From: CAZWDO01 sp964632485 [NCBI: uncultured bacterium]
GTDB lineage: Bacteria; JAGOEH01
Assembly (NCBI GenBank): GCA_964632485.1
Contig: CAZWDO010000027.1
Span: forward strand, 1 to 43,257
Length of the DNA: 43,257 nucleotides
Reading direction: 5' to 3'
Below the pieces are notes generated by a model. That model had not been told where the DNA came from. It worked only from the letters and a program-made list of their open reading frames with translations, and did not search any database. The position numbers and the translations under genes were made by a program. Below are positions 27,937-37,872 of this stretch, one piece after another. How positions within the stretch are numbered: the stretch's first letter is position 1; every line of letters begins with the position of its first letter.

Positions 27937-28861
27937 GAAAAGCGTGGAAGTGTTTGCTCCGGCAACAGTCGCTAATGTAGCATGCGGCTTCGATGTACTT
28001 GGATTCGCTTTGGAAAAACCCGGGGATCGGGTCATTGCCCGGCGATGCGATCGAAAAGGTGTCTATCTGAAATCGATCCATATTGAAAACGGCAAGCTAC
28101 CATTGGAAGTGGAAAAAAACAGCGCGGGAATGGCGGCGCTCAGTTTATGGCGCGCTGAAAACCCACCCTTTGGCATCGAACTTGAACTTTATAAGAATCT
28201 TCCTTTGGGAAGCGGTTTGGGATCCAGCGCCGCCAGTTCCGCCGCCGGGGTTGCGGCCGCCAATTTTTTACTGGAAAATCCTCTTCCCATCAAAGAATTA
28301 ATTCCATTTGCCATGGAAGGGGAACGCGTTGCCTGCGGTTCGGCGCATGCCGACAATGTCGCTCCCGCTCTTATCGGCGGTTTTACTCTCATCCGCAGCT
28401 ATGACCCGTTGGAAGTGATTTCCTTAGTTACCAAACTTACCCTCTACTGCTCCATCGTCATTCCGGATATCGAAATTAAAACCCAGGAAGCGCGAGCCAT
28501 TTTAAAACCAGAAATACCAATGGATCAAGCCATCCGGCAATGGGGCAATCTGGGAGCTCTGGTGGCAGGATTGCTCCAGGGAGATGTCGGACTCGTCGGA
28601 CGCTCTCTAACCGATCATGTGATCGAACATCAGCGGGCCATCCTGATTCCCCATTTCTCGGAAATTAAAACTGCCGCTTTGGAAAGCGGAGCTTTAGGCT
28701 GCTCAATCTCCGGTTCCGGACCTGCTATTTTTGCGCTCTCAGCTTCGGAAAGCCACGCAGATGAAATCGCTTCCGCTATGGCCCGGATATTCCATCAAAA
28801 CCATATTCCCTGCCGCCATTGGTCATCTCCAATCAATCAACACGGAATCAGCATTATTTAA
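27929..28861 (+). CDS. thrB: Homoserine kinase (GHMP family)
   Basis: The 310-residue kinase phosphorylates homoserine to O-phosphohomoserine for threonine synthase. It starts VFAPATVANVACGFDVLGFAL, the usual ThrB N-terminus, and has the GHMP ATP-binding loop PLGSGLGSSAASSAAG near residue 91. The later motif CSISGSGPAIFAL closes the active site. The ATG at 27929 overlaps the asd stop by 8 nt, an arrangement suggesting coupled translation; an in-frame ATG at 27911 would lie further inside asd and is not needed. It is followed 13 nt later by thrC. The gene order thrA-asd-thrB-thrC gives a full aspartyl-phosphate to threonine route. Confidence 0.97.
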   Translation: MSEKSVEVFAPATVANVACGFDVLGFALEKPGDRVIARRCDRKGVYLKSIHIENGKLPLEVEKNSAGMAALSLWRAENPPFGIELELYKNLPLGSGLGSSAASSAAGVAAANFLLENPLPIKELIPFAMEGERVACGSAHADNVAPALIGGFTLIRSYDPLEVISLVTKLTLYCSIVIPDIEIKTQEARAILKPEIPMDQAIRQWGNLGALVAGLLQGDVGLVGRSLTDHVIEHQRAILIPHFSEIKTAALESGALGCSISGSGPAIFALSASESHADEIASAMARIFHQNHIPCRHWSSPINQHGISII

Positions 28862-28874
28862 AAGGAACTTGTTT

Positions 28875-30188
28875 ATGCGCTATTATAGCACCAATCATAA
28901 AAGCCCGGTTGTTAGTTTCAAAGAAGCCGTATTAAAAGGATTACCGGACGATAACGGGCTTTATATGCCGGAGACCATTCCGCGACTTTCCCAGTCATTC
29001 TGGGATAATCTGAATCAGTTTAGTTTCACGGATATTGCCCGGGAAGTTGGCCGATTATGGATCGGGGACGAAATCCCCATAACGGAACTGGAACGAATCA
29101 TCCATACGGCTTTTGATTTTCCCATTCCCTTAATCCGGGTTGAAGAACATATCCATAGCCTTGAACTCTACCATGGACCAACGATGGCTTTCAAGGATTT
29201 CGGCGCCCGGTTCATGGCCTTAACCATGGAATATTTTGCGCGGCAACTCAATCAGAAGCTGGTCATCCTTGTAGCTACTTCAGGCGATACCGGTTCTGCC
29301 GTTGCGCATGGTTTTCTGGGTCAACCCCATATTGATGTGGTTATCCTTTATCCCGGCAAAAAAATCAGCCTGCTCCAGGAAAAACAATTGACGACACTGG
29401 GCCATAATATCAAAGCATTAGAAATTAATGGTACGTTTGACGATTGTCAAAAATTAGTTAAAGACGCTTTTTTGGATCCTGCCTTAAACACTAAAATCAG
29501 ATTGTCATCTGCAAATTCCATCAATATCGCGCGGCTGATCCCCCAAAGTTTTTACTATTTTTATGCCTGTCAGCAATTGAAATTGAAAAACATGGATTGT
29601 TCTCCGGTGATTTCCGTGCCCAGCGGCAATTTTGGTAATCTGACTGCCGCTTTGCTGGCCAAACAAATGGGACTGCCTGTCCACCACTTCATTGCTGCGA
29701 CCAATACCAATGATGTAGTGCCCTATTATCTGAACACTGGACGTTTTGCACCGCGTCCTTCTCAAAAAACCATTTCGAATGCCATGGATGTCGGGAATCC
29801 ATCCAACTTCGCCCGCATGGAGGATATCTATGGTAAAGAATTATCCCGGATGGAGATTGATATCAAAGGATATGCCTTTGATGACCAGGAAACCCGGGAA
29901 ACTCTGAAATCAGTCTGGCAGAAAACCGGTTATCTGATGGACCCCCACGGAACCGTGGGATATTTGGGATTAAGGCGATTCATAAGGGAAAATGATTACA
30001 CTGGCGAAAGCATTTTTGTCGAAACGGCGCATCCGGCAAAATTCCGGGAAATAGTGGAACCCCTCATCAATCAGCCCATCCCTTTACCCCCGCAATTGGC
30101 GCAGGTTATGGAAAAAGAAAAACATTCCATTCCCATGGAAAACGATTTTAATCAACTCAAAGAATTCCTTCTGGAAACCTACCCATGA
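28875..30188 (+). CDS. thrC: Threonine synthase
   Basis: The 437-residue PLP enzyme converts O-phosphohomoserine to threonine. It begins RYYSTNHKSPVVSFKEAVLKG and carries the cofactor Lys107 in HGPTMAFKDFGARF, plus VATSGDTGSAVAHGF. The phosphate-binding VPSGNFGNLTAALLAK lies near residue 245. The length and N-terminus match the E. coli-type enzyme. The true start is the ATG at 28875 with AAAGGA just upstream; a longer in-frame reading begins inside thrB. It is the last gene of the threonine block, and no hairpin terminator is visible in the 105 bp after it. Confidence 0.97.
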   Translation: MRYYSTNHKSPVVSFKEAVLKGLPDDNGLYMPETIPRLSQSFWDNLNQFSFTDIAREVGRLWIGDEIPITELERIIHTAFDFPIPLIRVEEHIHSLELYHGPTMAFKDFGARFMALTMEYFARQLNQKLVILVATSGDTGSAVAHGFLGQPHIDVVILYPGKKISLLQEKQLTTLGHNIKALEINGTFDDCQKLVKDAFLDPALNTKIRLSSANSINIARLIPQSFYYFYACQQLKLKNMDCSPVISVPSGNFGNLTAALLAKQMGLPVHHFIAATNTNDVVPYYLNTGRFAPRPSQKTISNAMDVGNPSNFARMEDIYGKELSRMEIDIKGYAFDDQETRETLKSVWQKTGYLMDPHGTVGYLGLRRFIRENDYTGESIFVETAHPAKFREIVEPLINQPIPLPPQLAQVMEKEKHSIPMENDFNQLKEFLLETYP

Positions 30189-30210
30189 TTTTTTTCACAG
30201 GGGATTTTGT

Positions 30211-30270
30211 TATAACAGTATGAATGAGCGTCATCCCAACACTCTACGGCGAAATAACCATTATTTCGTC
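30211..30270 (+). promoter_or_regulatory. Possible promoter and hairpin before the YkuD gene
   Basis: A TATAAC box at 30211-30216 has only a weak -35 region. Downstream, the arms 30248-30257 and 30261-30270 can form a 10-bp stem with a 3-nt loop; the inner eight pairs (CGAAATAA/TTATTTCG) are perfect and one outer pair is G-T. There is no T-tract, so it is not an intrinsic terminator. It lies 23 bp before the YkuD start codon and just upstream of its AAGGAG site. Confidence 0.35.
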
Positions 30271-30293
30271 AATTTGCAAGGAGCAGTTCCACT

Positions 30294-31238
30294 ATGCGTA
30301 ACACATTCCAAACCTTATGGTTGTTCATATTTGCCCTGATTTTTAGCTCTTCCCATTGTATTCCGGCGCCCGTTAAGCAAGAAATCAGCGCCCTCAAAAC
30401 TCTGCGGGAACAATTCGTCAAATATCCCATTCAGGATAACACCGATATAAATCTGTTATGGACCGATTACAACCAAATTGTCAATAAGTCTCCCTGGGGT
30501 AAAACCATCATTTTCGTGATCGGTAAAAATACAACCCCAAAATGCAACCGCGCGCAATTCTTTTTTATGCAATATAAGGATGATAAATGGATCGTAAGAT
30601 ACTATATAGCGGAAATCTATGGCGGATATGCCGGGTTCGCCCCGATCGGCGAAAAACGGGAAGGTGATGGTCGTACCCCCTCTGGTCTCTTTGCTTTAGG
30701 AGAACTTTTCACGAATCTTTCCTATTATCCCGAATTAGCGCCCTGGCAAGCTGAACTCAACCGCTTGGGATCACACTGTGGTAAATGTTATATCACCGAT
30801 GCCGATTCACTAAGTTGCTATGACGGTCATGTCAATGAAATATTGAAAATCGGAGATACCGCTCGTTACTTACCTCCAGGATTCTCGGGCAATGATTATC
30901 TGACTGCTCAGGGTGAAGTTATCAAATTTTTTCCGGGAGAACGATTGAGCTTTAAAGACTACAAACGCGTCAGCTTAATCAATTATAATTACGGTCCTGG
31001 CCGGGACATTGACAAAGGTAGCGCCATCCTATTCCATTTTGATGATGAAAAGCATCGCACAGCAGGTTGTTTGGCGCTCCCTCCCCAGAATATGGAAGAG
31101 GTTTTCCCCTTATTGTTCGCCGGATTACCGATTTTGATCGCTCCGGATTACGCCACGGCGTTCACTATCTCTCAAGAGAATAAACTACCTTCATTGTTAC
31201 AAACCGCTCTTGAAACATTACAACAAAAATATCCCTGA
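30294..31238 (+). CDS. YkuD-family (L,D-transpeptidase-like) exported protein
   Basis: The 314-residue protein has an N-terminal signal (LWLFIFALIFSSSHC) and a YkuD-like catalytic region. The opening motif PIGEKREGDGRTPSGLFALG lies around residue 122. The active-site segment ILFHFDDEKHRTAGCLALPP near 245-265 supplies the His and Cys nucleophile. Members crosslink peptidoglycan or attach proteins to it, with Cys acylated by the donor peptide. Here the usual Arg after the Cys is replaced by Leu-Ala-Leu, as in the subfamily annotated only as YkuD-like, so transpeptidation is probable but not proven. A cysteine pair near 163-166 (SHCGKC) may bind metal or form a disulfide. AAGGAG precedes the ATG by 10 nt. 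Confidence 0.82.
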   Translation: MRNTFQTLWLFIFALIFSSSHCIPAPVKQEISALKTLREQFVKYPIQDNTDINLLWTDYNQIVNKSPWGKTIIFVIGKNTTPKCNRAQFFFMQYKDDKWIVRYYIAEIYGGYAGFAPIGEKREGDGRTPSGLFALGELFTNLSYYPELAPWQAELNRLGSHCGKCYITDADSLSCYDGHVNEILKIGDTARYLPPGFSGNDYLTAQGEVIKFFPGERLSFKDYKRVSLINYNYGPGRDIDKGSAILFHFDDEKHRTAGCLALPPQNMEEVFPLLFAGLPILIAPDYATAFTISQENKLPSLLQTALETLQQKYP

Positions 31239-31298
31239 AACTGCTCAGAACACCCATCAGTTAGAATTCCGGTCTTTGGGCTGCCATCCATGGTTTAA

Positions 31299-34200
31299 AT
31301 GATGAATACTATCTATCCCGTCACGCCAACTGATTCATTATCACTTTTTCATCCACTAATCCAGGAATGGATTATTAATGAATACGGAAGCTTGTCTCCG
31401 ATCCAGACAGCCGCCTTTCCGCCAATTGCAAAGGGAGAAAACGTTTTATTAATTGCTCCCACAGGAAGTGGTAAGACGATTGCGGCTTTTTTATGGGCGC
31501 TCAACTGTTTCTTGCAGGGAGATTACCCGGTGGGAGATGGTCCCCGGGCGCTCTATATTTCCCCCTTGAAAGCGCTCAACAACGATATAGAACAAAACCT
31601 GATTTATCCATTGAACCAACTACGCGAGCTTTTTCATATAAATAAAACAGCATTCCCCTTTATCAACGTGGGAACCCGCAGCGGGGATACTCCGCCGGCT
31701 CACCGCGCCCGCATGTTGCGAAAACCTCCGGAAATTCTGATCACCACGCCGGAAAGTCTGAATTTAATCATCATCAGCCCCAAAGCCCGCCATCTCCTTG
31801 ATAAAATAAAAGTAGTCATTCTGGATGAAATTCATGCTTTAGCCGGTGATAAACGCGGAGTTTTTCTCACATCAGTCATCACACATTTATCTCACTATTG
31901 CGGAGAGTTCCAACGCATCGCCATCAGCGCCACAGTCAATCCCCCTGAAACAATCGCTCGATTTGCCGCGGGATACAGATTGGAAAATACAGATGGGACC
32001 CCCCATTACATTCCCCGTCCCATCACTATCATCCAGGCGCCTTCCGAAAAAAAATATCGGGTAAATATTTGTTCAGTTCCCATCCGACTCGCTTCAAACA
32101 GCGACGAAACTCATTACAAAGAACTGGCCCGCGTACTTAAAAAAATCATACTTAAAAATAAATCGACGCTGATTTTCACGAACACCAGGCGTCTATGTGA
32201 AACCCTGGCAGCGCTTATCAATGCTGAAAATAACCCGCCGCTGGTATATTCCCATCACGGATCCTTATCCCGTGAAATCAGACATATTGTAGAAAAAGGG
32301 TTGAAACAAGGGGAAATCAAAGGAATAATCGCCACCAGTTCGCTTGAGCTGGGGATTGATATCGGCGATCTGGATGAAGTCGTAATGGTGCAAGCGCCTC
32401 AAGGATTTGCCAATGGATTGCAGCGTGTAGGACGAGCGGGGCACGATTTGCGCCGTATTAGCCAGGGGACTATTTTCCCCCTCTACCCCATCGACACCCT
32501 CTATAGCCTGGTCATGGCCCAGGCCATTGAAACTCAGACCATCGAGCCTATCCAAATCATCCTCAATCCATTAGATATGCTGGCTCAGTTTATTCTAATT
32601 CTAAGTCTTGACCATTCCTGGCAGATCGATGCGCTCTATGATTTTATCCGAACCAACGCCAGTTTTCATACTTTAGAACGGGAATTATTCAATGCAACAG
32701 TGGACATGTTGTCAGGCCGATTTCAACATATTCGTTTGAAAGAACTGCAACCCCGGTTGGATTATAATTCCCGGGATCAGACTATCCGGTCAAAACCCGG
32801 TATTCGTTCCCTGCTCTATGCATCCGCGGGCGCAATTCCCGATCGGGGAAGCTACCAATTAGTTCTGGGCGAGAACAACAAAAAAATCGGGGAACTTGAT
32901 GAAGAATTTGTTTGGGAACGCCGTCTGGGCGATCGCTTCGAATTTGGCAATCGACGATGGAAGATTGTCAACATCAACCAGCGAACGGTTGAAGTTGTTC
33001 CCTGGTCAGGCTCAACAAATACCGCCCTGTTCTGGCGGGGTGAAAGCATGACTCGCTCCCTGCTGTTCTCAAATACAATTCTTAATTTATTGGAACAGAT
33101 CAACGATCATATTGAACGGAATATACCATTAAACGAATTGTGGGGAGCTCACTTTCAAAATCCTGAAGATCCGAGCGACATGGAAGACCTGTTTAAACGA
33201 CAGCGCGCGCATAGTAACGCCCCCTTGCCACATAGCAGACACATCCTTTGCGAACAAGCGCATAACACCAGCCGGGGGGATGGGTTCTATCAGTTGATCA
33301 TCCATACATTTCGAAGTCTGAGTATCAATTATCCCCTCGCCGCCGGACTCAACGAATTATTAGAAAAAAGATTCGCTCAAAAAATTGATTTCTATAGCGA
33401 TAATAACAGTATCGTTTTTAACTTGCCGCAAGCAATTCTCGAGAGTGAACTAAGGAGCTATCTAAGGCGAGAAAAACTGGAAAACGCCTGGCGGGTTCAT
33501 TTGGGAAAAACCGGGTATTTCGGCGCCCGATTTCGGGAAAATGCGTCGCGCGCTTTGTTGCTCCCCCGTTCAAACTTTAGGTCCCGTGTTCCGCTCTGGC
33601 TTTCCAGAGTTAAGTCGAAACAGCTCTATCAAGCGATCGCGCCCTACTCCGATTTCCCCATCTTGTTGGAAACGTGGCGCAACTGCTTTCATGACGAATT
33701 CAATATACCAGCGCTTTACCAACTTCTGGAAGATATTGAAGGGGGAACAATAGCCATCAGTTTAGTCGATATGTTTTGCTATTCGCCGCTGGCAGCCGGA
33801 ATTATTTGGTTGCAAACCAGCATCAACATGTATCAAGATGATACGCCTCGCCAGACAATTCGCGATCCGTTCACCGATCCACTTGGGGAAAAAATTAGCG
33901 GCAGCAGATGGGAAAGCGTACCGTTTGACCCCCTTTTACTTAGTGAATTCCAAATGCATCAAAAACGTCTATCCATAGAGCGCCTTCCCCAAAATGAAAC
34001 CGATTTTTTCAACTGGCTCGAAGATCGGATTTTTCTCGATTGTGAAGAGTGGCAACAGCAGTTCAAACTCCTGAAGCAAACACACCCCATCGAATCCTGG
34101 TTGAAATCGCTGCAGAACCGGATATGCTGGATTGAAAGAAGCGATGCGGGTACGCTGTTGCTTATGAGTACTTCCTCATATCGATTGCTCTGTCAGCTAT

Positions 34201-35867
34201 TACCCGATTGGAACCAGAATAAAATCTTTGGTTATGCGCATAAAAATGATTCCGCAGGGGAAAATTTAGAGACGATTAACTTTCAGGAACTGGGCCTGTC
34301 GTTGATGGCGCTCGCTTCCGCTGGTCTTAATTCGCCTCAAATGGCTGAACCCATCCAGTTTTCAGCAAATACTACACTACCCACTATTGAATTTATCCTT
34401 GAGCAATGGTTACGATATTATCCGGGTATTGAAATTGAATATTTTTCAAAAATTTTCGGTTTCGCTGAGAATAGACTCCATCAGCTTTTGGAACGTCAAC
34501 TGGAAAAACGGCGTTGGGTATTGGGAAAAAAGCAGCTATCCGGCAATATGGAATGGAGCTATTCTCTCCCCCGGGATAATGAACTGAAAAAATTGGGGGC
34601 ATACTGGCTCATTGACCATCAGGTATTACAAAACCTGCTTAAAAATACCAACCGCTACCGCTCACGCCAAATAGAGTCGCTGCCACTGGAATTGCTGCCG
34701 GCATATATCGCCCGAATTCAGCATCTCGACTCAGAAACTCAAGAAAAGATTCCGTGGCCTCAACTGCTTGAACCTCTTTTAGCCTATCCGCTCATGGCTG
34801 AATTGTGGGAACGCGAAGTGTTTCCCAGCCGAATCAGCGGATATCAAACTGAACAATTCGACAGCTTCTATCAATCACAAAACCTGCAGTGGGTAGGATG
34901 CGGCAAAGAAAAAATCATGTTCACCTTTCCCGAGGAACTCTCCCTTTTTCAGCTCGAACAAAAGCCATCCTATCTATTAGCGGATAACCGTGATTATATA
35001 ACATTGACACGTCTTAGTGAATCTTTAGGATTACCGCTTGACGAAACAGCAGAAAAACTATGGGAGGAAGTCTGGTCAGGAAAAATTACCAATGAACAAT
35101 GGTCCGTTCTCAGAAAAGGGATTCTTAACAGATTTAAAGCTCTCCCCATCACCAAATCCTCGGTTCCATCCAGAGGACGGCATAACTTTAATCGTTGGTT
35201 GAATACTCGTCCTTTTGAAGGCCGCTGGTTTATTCCCCGAAAACTATCAGAACCTCCGGATTCTGCCTGGGACGAACTGGAAAATCAAAAATTTCGCATT
35301 CGACAGTTAATCAAGCGGTACGGTATCATTTGTCGCGATTTACTCAAATACGAGTTGCCGGTATTTCAATGGTCGAACCTTGTATCGGGATTGAAAGTGA
35401 TGGAACTCAGCGGGGAATTGACTGCCGGAATCTATTTCACTCATCTTTCATTTCCCCAATATATGGCAACGGAAAATCTGAAGAATTGGACAGAATTCCA
35501 GAACCACCCCAGTCATTTCATATTGAATGCCACGGATCCCGCCTCATTAAGCGGATTGGGACTCTTTTCCGATCTTCCGGAGAGGCATTCCGCCAATCAT
35601 TTTGTCTATGCTCAGAATAAAATAGTTTTGATAAGTCGAATGAAGGCGCGGGATATTGAAATTGCGGAAGGGGCGTCGGCTGAAACGGTGATTCAGGCTT
35701 TTAGACTCTTTTATGGAATCGTTCAGCGTCGATTTAAACCCTGGAAAGTAGTAAAAGTTGAAACAATCAATCAGCAACCGGCATTAAAGAGCCATTGGCG
35801 GGAACATTTCGAGGCCTTTGGTTTCAAGCCTGATTATCACTCACTGATATACCGTTATGGATTTTAA
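31299..35867 (+). CDS. lhr: Lhr-type large ATP-dependent helicase
   Basis: At 1522 residues this is a full-length Lhr (superfamily 2) helicase. The N-terminal core has the Q-motif region LSPIQTAAF, Walker A APTGSGKT (53-60), DEIH at 176-179, ISAT, the second RecA domain with TSSLELGIDIGDLDEV, and motif VI QRVGRAGH. The winged-helix and Lhr-core domains reach about residue 850, followed by the long C-terminal region seen in bacterial Lhr-extended proteins. Lhr unwinds DNA and DNA:RNA duplexes and is linked to DNA repair. The start has tandem ATGs (31299 and 31302) and no evident ribosome-binding site. It meets the DEAD-box gene tail to tail across 123 bp with no hairpin. Confidence 0.93.
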   Translation: MMNTIYPVTPTDSLSLFHPLIQEWIINEYGSLSPIQTAAFPPIAKGENVLLIAPTGSGKTIAAFLWALNCFLQGDYPVGDGPRALYISPLKALNNDIEQNLIYPLNQLRELFHINKTAFPFINVGTRSGDTPPAHRARMLRKPPEILITTPESLNLIIISPKARHLLDKIKVVILDEIHALAGDKRGVFLTSVITHLSHYCGEFQRIAISATVNPPETIARFAAGYRLENTDGTPHYIPRPITIIQAPSEKKYRVNICSVPIRLASNSDETHYKELARVLKKIILKNKSTLIFTNTRRLCETLAALINAENNPPLVYSHHGSLSREIRHIVEKGLKQGEIKGIIATSSLELGIDIGDLDEVVMVQAPQGFANGLQRVGRAGHDLRRISQGTIFPLYPIDTLYSLVMAQAIETQTIEPIQIILNPLDMLAQFILILSLDHSWQIDALYDFIRTNASFHTLERELFNATVDMLSGRFQHIRLKELQPRLDYNSRDQTIRSKPGIRSLLYASAGAIPDRGSYQLVLGENNKKIGELDEEFVWERRLGDRFEFGNRRWKIVNINQRTVEVVPWSGSTNTALFWRGESMTRSLLFSNTILNLLEQINDHIERNIPLNELWGAHFQNPEDPSDMEDLFKRQRAHSNAPLPHSRHILCEQAHNTSRGDGFYQLIIHTFRSLSINYPLAAGLNELLEKRFAQKIDFYSDNNSIVFNLPQAILESELRSYLRREKLENAWRVHLGKTGYFGARFRENASRALLLPRSNFRSRVPLWLSRVKSKQLYQAIAPYSDFPILLETWRNCFHDEFNIPALYQLLEDIEGGTIAISLVDMFCYSPLAAGIIWLQTSINMYQDDTPRQTIRDPFTDPLGEKISGSRWESVPFDPLLLSEFQMHQKRLSIERLPQNETDFFNWLEDRIFLDCEEWQQQFKLLKQTHPIESWLKSLQNRICWIERSDAGTLLLMSTSSYRLLCQLLPDWNQNKIFGYAHKNDSAGENLETINFQELGLSLMALASAGLNSPQMAEPIQFSANTTLPTIEFILEQWLRYYPGIEIEYFSKIFGFAENRLHQLLERQLEKRRWVLGKKQLSGNMEWSYSLPRDNELKKLGAYWLIDHQVLQNLLKNTNRYRSRQIESLPLELLPAYIARIQHLDSETQEKIPWPQLLEPLLAYPLMAELWEREVFPSRISGYQTEQFDSFYQSQNLQWVGCGKEKIMFTFPEELSLFQLEQKPSYLLADNRDYITLTRLSESLGLPLDETAEKLWEEVWSGKITNEQWSVLRKGILNRFKALPITKSSVPSRGRHNFNRWLNTRPFEGRWFIPRKLSEPPDSAWDELENQKFRIRQLIKRYGIICRDLLKYELPVFQWSNLVSGLKVMELSGELTAGIYFTHLSFPQYMATENLKNWTEFQNHPSHFILNATDPASLSGLGLFSDLPERHSANHFVYAQNKIVLISRMKARDIEIAEGASAETVIQAFRLFYGIVQRRFKPWKVVKVETINQQPALKSHWREHFEAFGFKPDYHSLIYRYGF

Positions 35868-35990
35868 ATCAAATATTATGTTAATTCCTATAGAGCAGTT
35901 ACATTATAAATATTAGCCTTTATCTATTGGAATCAATATCATTCTTCATCAATGTGCGCTATTTGTCATTAGGAATGTATCGAAAACCTT

Positions 35991-37445
35991 CTATTTCCGT
36001 TTCTTTTTTTTCAAGAAAGGATGATCATGTTCCTTACGAAATGATTTTTTTGCGAATTTATAAGGAGGCTTTTCATGAAAATGGGATCGAGTTAATCCCG
36101 ACAGAAGTTTTTTTAACCGGTCGCCAATGACACCAATTTGATCGGGGCCACTTTCCTGTTGTTGTACTAAAAGATAGGAAGCAAGTTTTAAAGCCGTATC
36201 CTTACTATTCAACTCAGCGACCAGGAGTTCGACCAAGGTTGAGGCTTCCGCATCAATCGGAGTATCCATAATTAATTCAGCCACATGATTAATGCGATCG
36301 CGGCGGATTTGGCGGAGAGTCGGCACCATTCGATTTTCAATATGAGTGCCCACATCTTTCTGAATCCGTTCCAGACGTCGAAATTCTTCAGGGGTCACCA
36401 ATGTAATCGCTGTCCCTTTTTTCCCAGCTCTGCCGGTACGTCCGATCCGATGGATATAGCTTTTAGAATCGAAGGGAATATGATAATTAAAAACATGTGA
36501 AATATCAGACACATCGAGACCCCGCGCCGCGACATCAGTGGCAATCAAAATCGCCGTCATACCTTTACGAAAGGCATTCATAACCTCATTCCGCTGAGTC
36601 TGTTCCATTTCGCCATGTAAAGCGCGTGTATTCAACCCTTTGGCGGATAATGACGTATTGAGCCGTTCCACTTCCACCCGGGTCCGACAAAAAAGAAGCG
36701 CTTTTTCAGGACGTTGATCTTCAATCAAGCGGATTACCGCATCTTCGCGCTCCCGTTCCTCGATAACATAATAAAGCTGATTAATATCACGATTAGTTGG
36801 CTCTTTAGCAGGAACGGTTTTGATAATGACCGGGTTCTTCAATATTTTATACGCTAATTCCTGAATAAGCCTTGGCATGGTTGCCGAGAAGAGTAGAGTT
36901 TGACGTTCTTCCGGCAAATATGAAATAATTTCCATGATATCATCATAAAAACCCATATCCAGCATCTCATCCGCTTCATCGAGGACAACCATGGAAGGAT
37001 GAAAATTTTTAATCTTACCGCCTTTAAGCAAATCTAACAACCGGCCGGGAGTAGCAGTCATTACCTGGATATCTTTTTTAAGCATTTTTAACTGCATGGT
37101 ATAGGAACTTCCGCCTAAAATAGTTCCCGTATGAATACCGGCGAAGCGTCCCAAACGGAATATCTCATCACTGACTTGCGTCGCCAGTTCGCGTGTCGGC
37201 GTCATCACCAGCAGCTCAATTCCTCCCATTTTTTTCATTCGATGCATAGTACCCAGTCCAAACGCGGCGGTTTTTCCGGTTCCGGTATGCGCCTGGCCAA
37301 TCAGATCAGCGCCGCTCATAATAACTGGGATCGTTTTTTCCTGGATTGGACTTGGAGCCTTAAAACCGGCAGCTTCAATACCTTGCATCAACAACGGATT
37401 TAAACCGAAATCCGCAAAACTCATATTCAGATCACTCGTTTCCAC
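35991..37445 (-). CDS. DEAD-box ATP-dependent RNA helicase (CshA/DeaD-like)
   Basis: The 484-residue protein has all DEAD-box motifs: Q-motif FKAPSPIQEKTIPV, AHTGTGKTAA (I), PTRELA (Ia), VLDEADEM (II), FSATMP (III), ATDVAARGLDV (V) and HRIGRTGRAG (VI). It has a short basic C-terminal tail (KKKKRK) instead of the DeaD RNA-binding domain. Such enzymes remodel RNA in ribosome assembly, RNA decay and cold adaptation. The probable start is GTG at 37445, which has AAAGGA 7 nt upstream; an in-frame ATG 7 codons later (MSFADFG) is a weaker alternative. A promoter at 37552-37580 gives a ~100-nt leader, which might carry temperature control as in other cold-shock helicase genes. Confidence 0.95.
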   Translation of the reverse strand: METSDLNMSFADFGLNPLLMQGIEAAGFKAPSPIQEKTIPVIMSGADLIGQAHTGTGKTAAFGLGTMHRMKKMGGIELLVMTPTRELATQVSDEIFRLGRFAGIHTGTILGGSSYTMQLKMLKKDIQVMTATPGRLLDLLKGGKIKNFHPSMVVLDEADEMLDMGFYDDIMEIISYLPEERQTLLFSATMPRLIQELAYKILKNPVIIKTVPAKEPTNRDINQLYYVIEEREREDAVIRLIEDQRPEKALLFCRTRVEVERLNTSLSAKGLNTRALHGEMEQTQRNEVMNAFRKGMTAILIATDVAARGLDVSDISHVFNYHIPFDSKSYIHRIGRTGRAGKKGTAITLVTPEEFRRLERIQKDVGTHIENRMVPTLRQIRRDRINHVAELIMDTPIDAEASTLVELLVAELNSKDTALKLASYLLVQQQESGPDQIGVIGDRLKKLLSGLTRSHFHEKPPYKFAKKSFRKEHDHPFLKKKKRK

Positions 37446-37872
37446 TCATTTTTCCTTTAACTGAAAATTAAAACCAATTTCAGCAATCAATAAAGACGTA
37501 AGAATCGATCAAACGCTTGATAAATAACTGAATTATTATTAAAACATAACTAAGATACAAAAAAACAAATCATAAGTCAAGACCTAATTATCTTTTAGTC
37601 CTAAATTGTTTGGAAATGTGATATCAGCCTGTCAGTGGCCACAAACTACTGCAAATGCAACCCTTGTATGTTCATTTATTATTAAACCTCAAATGCCACG
37701 ATACAAACCATACCTTACATCCTTCAGATTCTATTTTAAGTTCAGTCTATGGGCAAAAAACCCAATTTAGAATGAAAGCTGAAGAAGTTGGAAAAGAAAA
37801 TCATTGGAGAGCGCCACCTTGTTTTACCTCCATAGAGGAAGAATTAATTGTAATGATCAATTAAAAAATCGC
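37446..37872. other. Intergenic region between deaD-like gene and tRNA-Thr
   Basis: This AT-rich stretch holds the minus-strand promoter and leader of the RNA helicase (to about 37580). The rest, to 37872, has a 69-codon ORF (37655-37864) without a ribosome-binding site and without a recognisable product; its C-terminal part reads like possible decayed coding sequence. No hairpin terminator or RNA gene is seen. Confidence 0.45.
37552..37580 (-). promoter_or_regulatory. Promoter of the DEAD-box helicase gene
   Basis: On the minus strand TTGACT (37580-37575) and TATCTT (37557-37552) are 17 bp apart. The predicted transcript starts near 37545, about 100 nt before the GTG start. Confidence 0.6.

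Noticed and set aside
28731-28874. N-terminal extension of threonine synthase
   Set aside because: It reads through thrB in another frame, and the conserved ThrC N-terminus begins at 28875 behind an AAAGGA site.
37655-37864. 69-codon plus-strand ORF before tRNA-Thr
   Set aside because: No ribosome-binding site, promoter or recognised product; kept only in the description of the gap.
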